NCBI GenBank assembly: GCA_041920215.1
Contig: JAYRSJ010000001.1
Span: forward strand, 124,001-188,000
Direction: 5' to 3'
Length of the DNA stretch: 64,000 nucleotides
Source of the DNA: JAYRSJ01 sp041920215
GTDB taxonomy: Bacteria > Pseudomonadota > Gammaproteobacteria > Burkholderiales > Burkholderiaceae_C
Shown here: piece by piece, positions 55,750 to 64,000 of the stretch
How the letters are laid out: each line of letters starts with the position of its first letter
How positions within the stretch are numbered: the stretch's first letter is position 1
Notes under the pieces: generated by a model
The model's database searches: none
What the model saw: the letters and a program-made list of their open reading frames with translations, nothing else
Told to the model about the DNA's origin: nothing
Position numbers and translations under genes: made by a program

Positions 55750-55759
55750 CCCAGGTCAC
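55746..55759. promoter_or_regulatory. Crp/Fnr-type operator candidate before DUF2892 gene
   Basis: GTGACC-CA-GGTCAC is a perfect 6-base inverted repeat (GTGAC-N4-GTCAC), the 14-base geometry used by Crp/Fnr regulators. It overlaps the stop codon of the Crp/Fnr gene and lies 60 bases before the DUF2892 ATG. The obvious ligand is the product of the gene just upstream. Confidence 0.55.
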
Positions 55760-55818
55760 AGACGCCGCGGCGCGGCGCGGCCACAGTGATGCCATTCCTT
55801 GACTGAATGGAGAGCGCT

Positions 55819-56013
55819 ATGAAGAGCAATGTAGGCAATCTGGACCGCATCCTGCGCGTCACCGTGGGCCTGGCCCTGATCGCGGCCGCCGCCACCGGCA
55901 CCGTGGGCCTGTGGGGCTATATCGGCATCGTGCCGGTGCTGACCGGCCTGTTCCGCTTCTGCCCGGCCTATCCGCTGCTGGGCATCAATACCTGTCCGAT
56001 GAAGGACCGCTGA
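55819..56013 (+). CDS. DUF2892 (YgaP-like) small membrane protein
   Basis: A 64-residue membrane protein: MKSNVGNLDRILRVTVGLALI opens it, two helices follow, and the tail reads PAYPLLGINTCPMKDR. This is the DUF2892 family, which is similar to the membrane part of the rhodanese YgaP and is often next to Crp/Fnr or sulfur-related regulators. GGAGAG lies before the ATG. The conserved cysteines (FCPAYP and NTCPM) may carry sulfur or metal; the role is unknown. Probable target of the neighbouring Crp/Fnr protein. Confidence 0.85.
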   Translation: MKSNVGNLDRILRVTVGLALIAAAATGTVGLWGYIGIVPVLTGLFRFCPAYPLLGINTCPMKDR

Positions 56014-56023
56014 GCCTGCGGGC

Positions 56024-57085
56024 TCAGGCGCCGCGCAGCCGCAGCGACGCCAGCCCCAGCCGGGCGCTGGGCAGCTCCACCCAGCGGTGGAACAGCAGGG
56101 CCGCCGCATTGCTGAGCAGCCAGGCCGCCACAAAGGCGGCCAGCGCGGCCAGCGGATGCTCGGGGTCCTTGTGATCGAACAGCGCGTTGACCAGCAGCAG
56201 CACCGGGAAATGGATCAGGAACAGCGCATAGCTCTGGTTGCCCAGCTCGGCCAGGCCGCGCGCCGCACGCCCCTGCGGCGCCAGCAGCGGCCGGCCGCCG
56301 TCGTGGCGGGCCTGCAGCCAGGCCAGCAGCAGCGCGGTGGCACCGGCCAGCGCGATGCGCGCGCGCCAGTCCAGCAGCAGCGCGATCAGCACCACCGCCG
56401 CCAGCCCGGCCAGCGCCAGGCGCGGCCGGCGGTTCGCGCCGGCCCAGTGCACCAGCGCGCCCAGCCCATAGGCGCCGAAGAAGTAGATCGCCCAGTTGTC
56501 CAGCCCGGCATCGCGGTTGAAGACCCATAGCGAGGCACAGACCAGCAGCAGCACCAGGCCCGGCAGCCCCGGCCGGGCCAGACGCTGGCTCAGCCAGGCC
56601 AGCAACAGCAGCAGTGCATGGAGCTGCAGATCGATGGCCACATACCAGGCCCCCACCGTCAGCGACTCATGACCCAGCACCCCCTGCAGCAGCAGCGCAT
56701 GCGCGAGCAGCTGCGCTGCGCTGACGGTGGCCGGCACCAGCTCGGGCAGCCAGGGCGCCACCAGCGCAGAGACGCCCAGCACCAGCAGCACCGCCGCGAT
56801 AAAGGGCAGGGCCAGGCGCTGCCAGCGTTGCAGCAGCCGCTGCAGCAGCGGCCGCAGCCCCGGCAGCGGCGCCAGACCGCGGGCTGCCAGGAAACCGCCC
56901 AGCACCAGAAAGACCTGCACCGCCATGCGGGCCTCGTTGTAGAGCCAGGCCATCAGCGCCGGCCACAGGGTTTCCAGCGTCTCGGCGATCGGACCATAGG
57001 CGGCCAGATGGTGCAGCACGATCAGCTGTGCGGCCAAAGCCTTGAGGGCATCGAGGTGCAGCAGACGGGACGGGGGGGAAGGCAT
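56024..57085 (-). CDS. Acyltransferase 3 family membrane protein
   Basis: A 353-residue inner-membrane protein with about ten helices. The N-terminal LHLDALKALAAQLIVLHHLAAYG has the conserved His pair of the acyltransferase 3 (OafA/NolL-like) family, and LGNQSYALFLIHFPVLLLVNALF is the final family motif. Such enzymes add acetyl or other acyl groups to sugars of lipopolysaccharide, exopolysaccharide or peptidoglycan. No polysaccharide genes are adjacent. The start at MPSPPSRLL was taken, since the longer frame runs into the tssA region. It diverges from tssA. Confidence 0.86.
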   Translation of the reverse strand: MPSPPSRLLHLDALKALAAQLIVLHHLAAYGPIAETLETLWPALMAWLYNEARMAVQVFLVLGGFLAARGLAPLPGLRPLLQRLLQRWQRLALPFIAAVLLVLGVSALVAPWLPELVPATVSAAQLLAHALLLQGVLGHESLTVGAWYVAIDLQLHALLLLLAWLSQRLARPGLPGLVLLLVCASLWVFNRDAGLDNWAIYFFGAYGLGALVHWAGANRRPRLALAGLAAVVLIALLLDWRARIALAGATALLLAWLQARHDGGRPLLAPQGRAARGLAELGNQSYALFLIHFPVLLLVNALFDHKDPEHPLAALAAFVAAWLLSNAAALLFHRWVELPSARLGLASLRLRGA

Positions 57086-57226
57086 GGCGAACAGGGCGCA
57101 GAGGCGCCAGGCATCCAGGGCTGAGGCCGCTGAGCGCGCCACCGCAATGGCAGGGCCGCGATTGTAGGGGGCCGGCTCATCCGGTCGCTGAGCGTCCGGG
57201 CGGCGGCAACTGTTTGCAGTTGTAAG

Positions 57227-57255
57227 CCGGCTGGGCCCGGAGCCGGCCCAGCCGG
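57227..57255. repeat. 11-base perfect hairpin upstream of tssA
   Basis: CCGGCTGGGCC and GGCCCAGCCGG form a perfect 11-base inverted repeat with a 7-base loop, 37 bases before the tssA start. A smaller repeat CAACTG-TTTG-CAGTTG (57207-57222) is just upstream. The gap between the divergent acyltransferase and tssA genes is 207 bases. The hairpin may be an operator, an mRNA leader structure or a chance GC-rich repeat. Confidence 0.45.
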
Positions 57256-57292
57256 GACAATGGCCGCCCCACCAGCCCTGCCCCGCATGCTC

Positions 57293-58348
57293 ATGTCGGC
57301 CCTGCTCCATCCCATCACATCCGGCCAGCCAGCCGGTGAAGACCTGTCGTTCTCGACCGAGTTCGACACCATCCGCGGCCTGCGCGAGCAGGATGACCCA
57401 AGCCTGGACCAGGGCGCCTGGGTGACGGCGCTGAAGGTGGCGGACTGGCCGGGCGTGCTGGCCGAGAGCGAGCGCCTGTTGGGCAGGCGCAGCAAGGATC
57501 TGCGGCTGGCGGGCTGGCGCCTGGAGGCCCTGGGCCATCTGCAGGGCCTGCCCGGTCTGGCCCAGGGACTGGAAGACAGCGCCTCGCTGTGCGAGGCCTT
57601 CTGGACCGAGCTGCATCCGCAGGGCTGCGACGGCGACTGGGACGAGCGCAGCGGCTCGCTGCGCTGGCTGCTGCAGGCGCTGGAGCAGGGCCTGGGCAGC
57701 GCCCCGCTGCTGGGCCAGGGCAAGCAGCGCTACAGCCTGGCCGATATGGCCGAGGCGCGCCACTGGGCGCAGAAGCTCGAGCGCGATCCGCATCTGCAGG
57801 CCGACGAGCGCCAGCCCACGCCGGAGCGCATCGCGCGCGCGCTGCGCGACACGCCGGCCGCCGGCTTGCGCGAGCAGCTCGCCGCGCTGGACCGGCTGGA
57901 CGCGCAGCTGCAACGTCTGCAGGCCTGGGTGGAGCCGGCGATGCAGGGCGAGGCGCCCAGCTTTGCCCGGGCGCGCGATGCGCTGGGCGAGGCCAGGCGC
58001 CAGCTGGAGCGGCTGGCGCGCGACAACGGTGCACTGCCGCCGCCGGCCGGCGCCGCGGCCCCGCTGGCCCAGCCCGCCGGCGCGGGCGAGCCGGCGGCCG
58101 CCGCCGCCGTCGCGTCCGCCGCCACCGGCCTGCACAGCCGCGAGCAGGCCCTGGCACAGCTGCGCCAGGTGGCCGACTATTTCCGCCGCACCGAGCCGCA
58201 CAGCCCGGTGGCCTATCTGGCCGACAAGGCGGCGCGCTGGGGCGAGATGCCGCTGCACGAGTGGCTGCGCCAGGTGGTCAAGGACGGCGCTGCGCTGGGC
58301 CAGCTCGAAGAGCTGCTGGGCACCGAGCGCCCCGACCCGCAGTCCTGA
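57293..58348 (+). CDS. tssA: Type VI secretion protein TssA
   Basis: A 351-residue TssA (ImpA-type) protein, which in other bacteria caps or primes the sheath and baseplate of the type VI apparatus. The N-terminal ImpA domain starts at LLHPITSGQPAGEDLSFSTEF (in part) and has VADWPGVLAESERLL and SKDLRLAGWRLEAL. The C-terminus has the TssA1-type block REQALAQLRQVADYFRRTEPHSPVAYLADKAARWGEMPLHEWL (in part). Start candidates are ATGs at 57260, 57287 and 57293; none has a good ribosome site. It lies on the other strand from the other T6SS genes. Confidence 0.9.
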   Translation: MSALLHPITSGQPAGEDLSFSTEFDTIRGLREQDDPSLDQGAWVTALKVADWPGVLAESERLLGRRSKDLRLAGWRLEALGHLQGLPGLAQGLEDSASLCEAFWTELHPQGCDGDWDERSGSLRWLLQALEQGLGSAPLLGQGKQRYSLADMAEARHWAQKLERDPHLQADERQPTPERIARALRDTPAAGLREQLAALDRLDAQLQRLQAWVEPAMQGEAPSFARARDALGEARRQLERLARDNGALPPPAGAAAPLAQPAGAGEPAAAAAVASAATGLHSREQALAQLRQVADYFRRTEPHSPVAYLADKAARWGEMPLHEWLRQVVKDGAALGQLEELLGTERPDPQS

Positions 58349-58377
58349 GCCGGCGGCCCCGCAGGGGCTGGGATCAG

Positions 58378-59172
58378 CTACACGCCGGCGCGGAACTCGA
58401 TGCGCCGGTTGCGTGCCCGGCCTTCATCGCTGGCATTGCTGGCCAGCGGCTGGTCCGGCCCCACCCCGTCTATGGACAGCTGGGTCTGCGGCACGCTTCT
58501 ACGCTGCACCAGGTACTGGCGCACCGCGTCGGCGCGCGCCAGCGACAGGCTGATATTGGCGGCACGCTCGCCCGAGGCGTCGGTATGCCCGACGATCTGC
58601 ACCCGCTTGGACGGCAGGCGCAGCAGCACCGCGGCCATATCGTCCAGCACCGCCATGCCCTGGCTGCGCAGCACCGCGCTGCCGGGCTCGAACTCGACGA
58701 TGCGGCCGGCCAGCGCGCGGTCCAGCTGGCCCTGCTCGGCCCCGCCCACGCGCAGATGGTTCTTCAGGCTGTAGACCTCGTTGAGCTGGCGGGCCAGCGA
58801 CTGGGCCACATCCTGGCGCAGCGCCTCGCTGGCCACCTCACCGTGGATCTCGACCTCCTGGCCGCGCACGATCAGCTGGCCACGCCTGACCTGCTTGAGC
58901 AGGGGATCGCCCAGCAGCTTCTGCAGATGCTGGGTCCAGTTGGCCGGCACCTGCACGGCCGCGACCTGGATCTCGTTGAGCACCCGGTCGGCCCCGTACT
59001 GCTCACGCAGGCGCTGCAGCACCGCGGCCTTGGTGGCCTCGTCCGGCACCAGGCCGGTGGCCAGCACCGGGCGGCTGCTGTCCTCGGTGGCCGGCTGCGC
59101 CACGGCCGGCAGCGCCAGCGCGGCCACCATGCCGGCCAGCACCCATGCTGTGCGCGGGGATAGCGACTTCAT
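58378..59172 (-). CDS. OmpA-family protein of the type VI cluster
   Basis: A 264-residue protein with a signal peptide ending at LPAVAQPAT. A C-terminal OmpA domain includes IVEFEPGSAVL, VQIVGHTDASGE and RADAVRQYL, and binds peptidoglycan in related proteins. The middle region looks like an extra BON-like domain (IQVAAVQVPANWTQHLQKLLGDPLL, in part). In T6SS clusters such OmpA proteins anchor the membrane complex, either as a separate factor or as the C-terminal part of TssL. AAGGAG precedes the ATG, which overlaps the tagF stop as ATGA. It is the last gene of this operon. Confidence 0.86.
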   Translation of the reverse strand: MKSLSPRTAWVLAGMVAALALPAVAQPATEDSSRPVLATGLVPDEATKAAVLQRLREQYGADRVLNEIQVAAVQVPANWTQHLQKLLGDPLLKQVRRGQLIVRGQEVEIHGEVASEALRQDVAQSLARQLNEVYSLKNHLRVGGAEQGQLDRALAGRIVEFEPGSAVLRSQGMAVLDDMAAVLLRLPSKRVQIVGHTDASGERAANISLSLARADAVRQYLVQRRSVPQTQLSIDGVGPDQPLASNASDEGRARNRRIEFRAGV

Positions 59173-60179
59173 GCCCTCACTCCTTCTCGTGTGAATACGG
59201 CCTCGAAGCCGGCCAGCAGGCGGCCCAGGCTCAGGCCCGGAAGGGCCAGCTCGGCGGCAAAGCGGGGCAGTCCGGCCAGCTCGTCCAGGCAATCCTCCAC
59301 CCAGTGCGGACGGGCCAGACGGATCAGCTCATCCTCGGCCATGCCGGCATGCAGCGCTGCGCACAAGGCGCGCGGCGTCGCGCCGCGGAAACTCAGCTGC
59401 AGCCAGCGCGGGCTTTGCTGCGGCAGGCACAGCAGCAGCTCCAGCGCATGGCCTCTGAGCTGGCTGGCCACCAGCGCGGTCCAGAAGGCGATCGCCTCCT
59501 GGCAGCGCGGCCCCGGCTCGGGCAGCGGCAGGCAGAGGCCCTTGTCCAGCGCCTGCGGTCCGTCGCTGTGCACCGTCTGCAGCAGAATGCCCAGCGCCAG
59601 CACGCACAGGCGCAGATCCACCTCGCGCCCCGGCAGGCAGAGCGCGTCCTCCAGCTCGCCCAGGCTGCATTCCTGCATCAAGGCCTGCCAGCGCAGCCGG
59701 GTGGCGGCCTGCGGCGGCGCGATGCGCAGCTCGGCCGTCTGCGCCAGCAGGCGCTGCACCGGCTCGTAGTCGCGCTGCGGAGCGATGCCGGCGTCCAGCG
59801 CGGCCAGCTGCTGCCAGGCGCTCTCCAGCTGCAGCAGGCCCGGACCCAGCCATTGAGCCGTCTCGTCGGTGGCGAACTGGGCCGCCAGCAGAAAGGGAAA
59901 GCGGCGCCCCGAGCTGTCCTGGCTGGGACGCAGCTGGCCGGCCAGCCCGATGGCGCTGCGCGTGCCCAGCACCGCGAAGGACAGCGCCGGGCTGCTGTCC
60001 CAGGCCAGCTTCCAGCGCACATCGCTGGCGAGCCGGGTCAGCGTCTGCGAGAACCAGGGGTCCAGGCGCTGGATCAGCGCCTGCCCCTGCGGCGAGCGCA
60101 GAAAGTCGCCCCGGCAGGCCAGCTTGCCGAAATAGACCAGCGGCCAGTGCTCGGCCGGCGGGGGGGCGCTGCTCATCAA
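59169..60179 (-). CDS. tagF: Type VI secretion accessory protein TagF
   Basis: A 336-residue cytoplasmic protein of the TagF/ImpM type. The N-terminal domain opens with VYFGKLACRGDFLRSPQGQALIQRLDPWF (in part), the TagF signature, and has SSGRRFPFLLAAQF. The C-terminal part (from about 200) resembles the second TagF domain. In Pseudomonas and Agrobacterium TagF represses T6SS after translation, often against the PpkA kinase pathway. It overlaps tssM as ATGA and the OmpA-like gene as ATGA, so the three are one unit. No kinase or phosphatase pair (PpkA/PppA) is in the window. Confidence 0.88.
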   Translation of the reverse strand: MMSSAPPPAEHWPLVYFGKLACRGDFLRSPQGQALIQRLDPWFSQTLTRLASDVRWKLAWDSSPALSFAVLGTRSAIGLAGQLRPSQDSSGRRFPFLLAAQFATDETAQWLGPGLLQLESAWQQLAALDAGIAPQRDYEPVQRLLAQTAELRIAPPQAATRLRWQALMQECSLGELEDALCLPGREVDLRLCVLALGILLQTVHSDGPQALDKGLCLPLPEPGPRCQEAIAFWTALVASQLRGHALELLLCLPQQSPRWLQLSFRGATPRALCAALHAGMAEDELIRLARPHWVEDCLDELAGLPRFAAELALPGLSLGRLLAGFEAVFTREGVRA

Positions 60180-63100
60180 AGCCCCCCCGGCGTGGCCCGC
60201 TGGGCCAGCAGCGGCGCCGCGCCGGCCAGGGGCCCGGCCACCACGGCCGGCAGGGTCAGCCCGCGCAGCGCGGCCGTGCCGCCCAGCTGCGGGCTGGCGC
60301 CGGCGCTGGTCTCGCCGGGCGCGCCGGGGCTGCGCACGATGCGCAGCATCAGGGCCACGCTGTACTTGCCCTGGGTCCAGCGCAGCTCATGGGCACCACC
60401 GTCCAGCCGGCGCTTCTGCGCGCTCTCGACCATGCGCTGCAGGCCGGAGTTGCCGGCGAACTCGAAGAAGGTCTGGGTACGACCCTCGAAGTCCAGGCCG
60501 CTGATGCGCGCACCCGGCTCGCCCTTGCCGCTGGGCGACACGAAGCGGGTCCAGGCTGGCGCGGTATTGCGGTAGCGCAGCTGCTGACCGTCGATCTCCA
60601 CGCTGTACTCGCTCAGGCCCGGCGCCGGCAGGGCCTGGAGCTCGAACACCGCCTGCTCGCTGCTGGCCACCGCCGCACCGCCACCGGCCTGGCCGCCACC
60701 ACCGTCCAGCATCGCAACCCAGACCGGGAAGGCGGTGCTGAACTCGGGCATCAGGCGCACGCCCATTTCGCCCCAGGTGCGCGCCTGCAGGCTGTCGCCG
60801 CGCCGGGTCACCAGGCCGCCCAGGGTCTGGTCGGCGAACTTGGCGATGGCTCCCTGCATGCCGAAGATGCGCGCGATATCGGCCGGCGCGGCCTCGATGC
60901 GGGTGCCGGTGGCGAAGGGGTATTTGCCGGCCAGCTGGCGCTGGAAGGGCTCGTAGACCTGGGCCGTCCAGACGCGGTTGATCTCCTGCTCGGCCGCCGG
61001 CACCATCACCGCGAAGCCCTGCTGCAGCGGCCGCACCAGCAGGGGCCGCAGCGCGGCGCGGGTGCTGTCGGCCAGGCCGCTGAGCATCTGCTCGTCGACA
61101 AGGCGCAGCGCATCGGCCAGCTCCGAGCCCTGGCCTTCGAGCGTCTGCTGCAGCAGCTGGCGTGCCGCCGGGCCGGGGTCGCCCAGATTGCGAATCTGGT
61201 TGAAGCGGCTGCGCAGCTTGGACAGGGCCTCCAGATAGAGATTGAACAGCGGCGGCTGCGAATCGCCCGCCACCATCAGGCGCTCCAGGCCGGCAAACTC
61301 ACGCCCTATCGGCCCCAGCGGCAGCTCGCCCGGCGCGCCCTGCAGGTCCAGCTTGAGCTGCATCTGGGCCGGCCCGCCGAACTGCAGGCGCTGCTTGATC
61401 CAGGCCAGCACGCCCTCCTGGGTCTTGGCCAGGCGCTTGTTGAGCAGGCCGGGGTTGTCCCAGGAGGTCTGCTCCCACAAGGCCTGCAGCAGCTTGCCTA
61501 TCGGCGAGAGCTGCGGATCGCCCAGCTGGTTCATCTGCGCCACCGCCTGGGCGAAGCTGCCGAACTCGGCCACCGCCACGCCCTGCATGAAGCGGCGCCA
61601 TTCGGCCGCGTACTCGGTCTTGTAGAGCTGCACCAGCGCACGCTCCACCTGCTCGGGGCTGCCCTCCAGTGTCAGGTCGTCGCGGCTGGCCAGCCTAAGC
61701 ACCCAGTCCTCCGCCTGCAGCTCCTTGTTGGCCGCCTCGTGGATCGCGGCCTTGACATAGCCCTCCCAGGCGGCGCGGGTGAAGGCCCCGCTGACCACAT
61801 GGCTGCCCTGCACGCTGTGCCGGCCGGCATCGCCGACGATGCGCGCCACCGTCATATGCGGGAAGCGGGTGGCGGCACGGGCGCGGATCTCGGCATAGAC
61901 CCGCTCGCGCGCCGGCATGCCCTTGATCACCTGGCGCAGCTGGCCGCGCGCCTGCTCCACCACGCTGAGCTTGATCTCCAGGCGCGGGAAGCCCGGCGCC
62001 GCCAGCTGGCTGCCCATGAAGCCCAGCAGCTTCTCCGCCGAGCGCACCATGTCCTCGCGCGGCATGGAGCCGCGGTTGGCCTCCAGCCACAGCCGCCAGA
62101 AGCGCGTGATCTGCTCGCTGAAGTGGCTGGGCTCGATGCGCGCGGGCTCGCCCAGCATCAGATAGGTCTTGAGCGCGTTGTAGGCATCGTCGGCGTTGTG
62201 CGGCGAGGCCTGCGCATACAGCGCGCTGACGGTCCTGACGCTGGGCGGCGCGGCCGCGGCCGGCACCGCCGACGCTGCGGCCACCGGGGTCTGCGCGGCG
62301 TCGGCCCCTGCCCCGATCACCGCAGCCGCGCTGCGGGCCTGGCTGGCCGCCAGCTCGGCCACGCTGCGCCGTCCGACCTCCTGCAGATAGCTCTCGATCT
62401 CGCCGGCCGCCGGCTTGAGCACCAGCTCCTGCAGGCCCAGCAGCCATTCGGCGCGCAGCTGCTGGCTGAGCGCCTCGCCCTGGAACAGGCCGAAGGACAG
62501 GCCCCAGGGCCGCTCGCGCTGCAGCTGCTCGGCATGGGCCAGGCGCTCAGCCAGCAGCTCCATCGCCTCCAGCCGCGCGGCCACATCGGTGCGCCCCTGC
62601 TGCAGGCGCTGCACCTTGTCCAGATCGGCCTGCACGCTGGCCACCCACTGGCGATTGCCCATATACGACCAGGTCCAGGCCGACAGCAGGCCGCCCAGCA
62701 GCAGGGCACCGCCGATGAAGGTGGCCAGGCGCAGCCGCACCTTGGCACGGCTGGTGTACTGGCGCACCAGATTGCGGTCCTCGAAGATCACGCGGCTGAA
62801 CAGCTCCTTCAGGAACATGCCCTGCGCGCCCTGCACCGTGCGCGTGCGCGGCGGCGCACCGCGCAGCTTGAAGCGCCGGGCCACCCGCTGCGCGCTGAGG
62901 CTCTGGCTCTCGCCCTCCATCACCGCGCTGGTGAAGTAGAAGCCGCGCAGCACCGGGCAGAACTGGTAGGGGTTGTCCTCGAACAGCGTGGCCACGAAGC
63001 TGCGCAGCGCCGGCTTGAGCGCGGCAAACTCGTTCGGAAAGCTCAGCAGGCCGGCCGGCAGCTCCTCGCCCCGGTGCAGCGACAGGGCGCTGACCGCGCT

Positions 63101-64000
63101 GGCCTTGAGCCCGTCCACCAGCACATCGAACTGACGCTGGAAACGCTCCAGTGCCCGGGTGTTGGTCTGGTCGTCGTAGGGCAGCGTGGCGCCCCAGACC
63201 CGCTCGCGCTCCTCGGGCGTCTGCGCCTCGAAGAACTCTGCGAAGCCCGCCACCAGGTCCGCCTTGGTGAACACCAGGTACACCGGCGCCACCACCGCCA
63301 GCCGCTCGGTGAGCTCCTGCACCCGCTGGCGCAGGCGCTTGGCCAGATCCAGCACCGCATCGGCGCCGTCCTGGCGCAGCTCGGCCAGGCTGACCGCAAT
63401 CAGGATGCCGTTGATCGGCGCCTTGGGCCGGTGCCGGCGCAGCAGATCGAGAAAGGCCTGCCACTCGCTGCGGTCCTCCTCGTAGACCGAGTAGCGCCCC
63501 GCGGTGTCCAGCAGGATGCCCTGCGAGGTGAAGAACCAGTCGCAGTTGCGGGTGCCGCCCACGCCCTGTATCACCTGCTGCTCGGGGTCACCCAGCGGGA
63601 AATGCAGGCCCGAGCGTGCTACCGCCGTGCTCTTGCCGGCCGCCGGGTTGCCGATGATCATGTACCAGGGCAACTCGTAGAGCGCCGCGCTGCCGCGGTG
63701 CTGTCCGATGCGCGAGCGCTTGAGCGTCTGTATCGCCGCGCGCATGCGCTCGCGCAAGGCCTGCACCTCGGCCTTGCGCGTCTCGCCGGCCGCCTTGCCC
63801 AGGGCCTGCTCGCCCTGCTGCTCCACCGCCTGCTCCAGCGCCCGCGCCGCCCGGCGCTCCCGCCACCAGCGCCAGGCGCGCAGCGAACCCATCAGCAGCA
63901 CAGCCAGCACCAGGGCCAGCAGCACCCAGACCAGCGCGATCTTCAGCACCTCGGCGCCCAACAGCAGGAAGGCCAGCAGCGCAGCAAGCCCCAGGGCCGC
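60176..64000 (-). CDS. tssM: Type VI secretion inner-membrane protein TssM (5' end outside window)
   Basis: At least 1274 residues of TssM (IcmF-type), which with TssJ and TssL forms the membrane complex of the type VI system. The frame is open to the window edge, and a TTG at 63961 is not the start since hydrophobic sequence (AALLAFLLLGAEV) continues beyond it. Next come a second membrane helix, the P-loop GNPAAGKST, the DTAGR switch and KADLV (GTPase-like), a third helix near LRLATFIGGALLLGGLLSAW, and a long periplasmic part. Close to the C-terminus is the DUF1215/TssM-C beta domain. It is followed by tagF and the OmpA-like gene. Confidence 0.95.
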   Translation of the reverse strand, partial: AALGLAALLAFLLLGAEVLKIALVWVLLALVLAVLLMGSLRAWRWWRERRAARALEQAVEQQGEQALGKAAGETRKAEVQALRERMRAAIQTLKRSRIGQHRGSAALYELPWYMIIGNPAAGKSTAVARSGLHFPLGDPEQQVIQGVGGTRNCDWFFTSQGILLDTAGRYSVYEEDRSEWQAFLDLLRRHRPKAPINGILIAVSLAELRQDGADAVLDLAKRLRQRVQELTERLAVVAPVYLVFTKADLVAGFAEFFEAQTPEERERVWGATLPYDDQTNTRALERFQRQFDVLVDGLKASAVSALSLHRGEELPAGLLSFPNEFAALKPALRSFVATLFEDNPYQFCPVLRGFYFTSAVMEGESQSLSAQRVARRFKLRGAPPRTRTVQGAQGMFLKELFSRVIFEDRNLVRQYTSRAKVRLRLATFIGGALLLGGLLSAWTWSYMGNRQWVASVQADLDKVQRLQQGRTDVAARLEAMELLAERLAHAEQLQRERPWGLSFGLFQGEALSQQLRAEWLLGLQELVLKPAAGEIESYLQEVGRRSVAELAASQARSAAAVIGAGADAAQTPVAAASAVPAAAAPPSVRTVSALYAQASPHNADDAYNALKTYLMLGEPARIEPSHFSEQITRFWRLWLEANRGSMPREDMVRSAEKLLGFMGSQLAAPGFPRLEIKLSVVEQARGQLRQVIKGMPARERVYAEIRARAATRFPHMTVARIVGDAGRHSVQGSHVVSGAFTRAAWEGYVKAAIHEAANKELQAEDWVLRLASRDDLTLEGSPEQVERALVQLYKTEYAAEWRRFMQGVAVAEFGSFAQAVAQMNQLGDPQLSPIGKLLQALWEQTSWDNPGLLNKRLAKTQEGVLAWIKQRLQFGGPAQMQLKLDLQGAPGELPLGPIGREFAGLERLMVAGDSQPPLFNLYLEALSKLRSRFNQIRNLGDPGPAARQLLQQTLEGQGSELADALRLVDEQMLSGLADSTRAALRPLLVRPLQQGFAVMVPAAEQEINRVWTAQVYEPFQRQLAGKYPFATGTRIEAAPADIARIFGMQGAIAKFADQTLGGLVTRRGDSLQARTWGEMGVRLMPEFSTAFPVWVAMLDGGGGQAGGGAAVASSEQAVFELQALPAPGLSEYSVEIDGQQLRYRNTAPAWTRFVSPSGKGEPGARISGLDFEGRTQTFFEFAGNSGLQRMVESAQKRRLDGGAHELRWTQGKYSVALMLRIVRSPGAPGETSAGASPQLGGTAALRGLTLPAVVAGPLAGAAPLLAQRATPGGL

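Noticed and set aside
56024..58258. 744-codon version of the acyltransferase
   Set aside because: The extension is antisense to tssA and contains Gln/Arg-rich shadow sequence. The acyltransferase 3 domain begins at 57085.

Overview
The window is a high-GC chromosome segment with short intergenic gaps. Its gene families point to a betaproteobacterium of the order Burkholderiales, most likely the Roseateles / Pelomonas / Mitsuaria / Rubrivivax-type group. The clues are an HPr-rel-A cassette, a PEP-CTERM protein, a Rhizobium-type glycerol ABC transporter (glpSTPQUV), a Tat-type phospholipase C, a type VI secretion cluster and many GGDEF proteins. This placement is inference from gene content. 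No rRNA, tRNA, insertion sequence, prophage or CRISPR array was seen. No gene-free stretch exceeds about 300 bases.

Layout. 1-3.6 kb: 3' end of an ABC exporter, an orphan periplasmic binding protein, a small unknown protein and a PAS-GGDEF diguanylate cyclase. 3.7-6.65 kb: a tightly coupled cassette on the minus strand (exported Cys-rich SPGFWK protein, PqqD-like protein, HprK-related kinase A, nucleotidyltransferase). It resembles a peptide or protein modification system and is the most interesting part of the window. 6.9-12 kb: phosphatidylserine synthase, an esterase, an AraC regulator with its EamA exporter, a response-regulator diguanylate cyclase and a degenerate GGDEF protein. 12.2-16.9 kb: an ECF sigma factor / Ser-Thr kinase pair with a small unknown protein, then a gene broken by an in-frame amber codon. 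17-25.8 kb: binding proteins, small membrane proteins, a receiver-TPR protein whose phospho-acceptor Asp is replaced by Glu, DUF937, DUF3597, TerB-like and DUF1801 proteins, and a signal peptidase I.

26-36.2 kb is a complete glycerol catabolism locus. glpD-glpS-glpT-glpP-glpQ-glpU-glpV run leftward as one probable operon. glpR-glpK run rightward from the same control region. Together they import glycerol, phosphorylate it (GlpK) and oxidise glycerol-3-phosphate (GlpD) under GlpR control. 36.3-41.3 kb is a four-gene branched-chain 2-oxoacid dehydrogenase operon (bkdA1-bkdA2-bkdB-lpd).

41.5-57 kb holds a large lipase-like hydrolase, a TonB-dependent receptor, a GDT1/MntX-type manganese exporter behind a yybP-ykoY manganese riboswitch, and a pair of M16 peptidase-family proteins of which only one keeps the zinc motif. 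It continues with VOC and DinB proteins, a phospholipase C next to a PEP-CTERM protein, a 51-residue membrane protein, a WYL regulator, a Crp/Fnr regulator with a DUF2892 protein, and an acyltransferase. 57.3-64 kb is the edge of a type VI secretion cluster: tssA on one strand and, on the other, tssM-tagF-OmpA-like joined by ATGA overlaps. tssM runs off the right end.

Calls rest on motif reading of translated sequence. No database search was possible. Starts were chosen by Shine-Dalgarno sequences, overlaps and signal peptides where these were visible.
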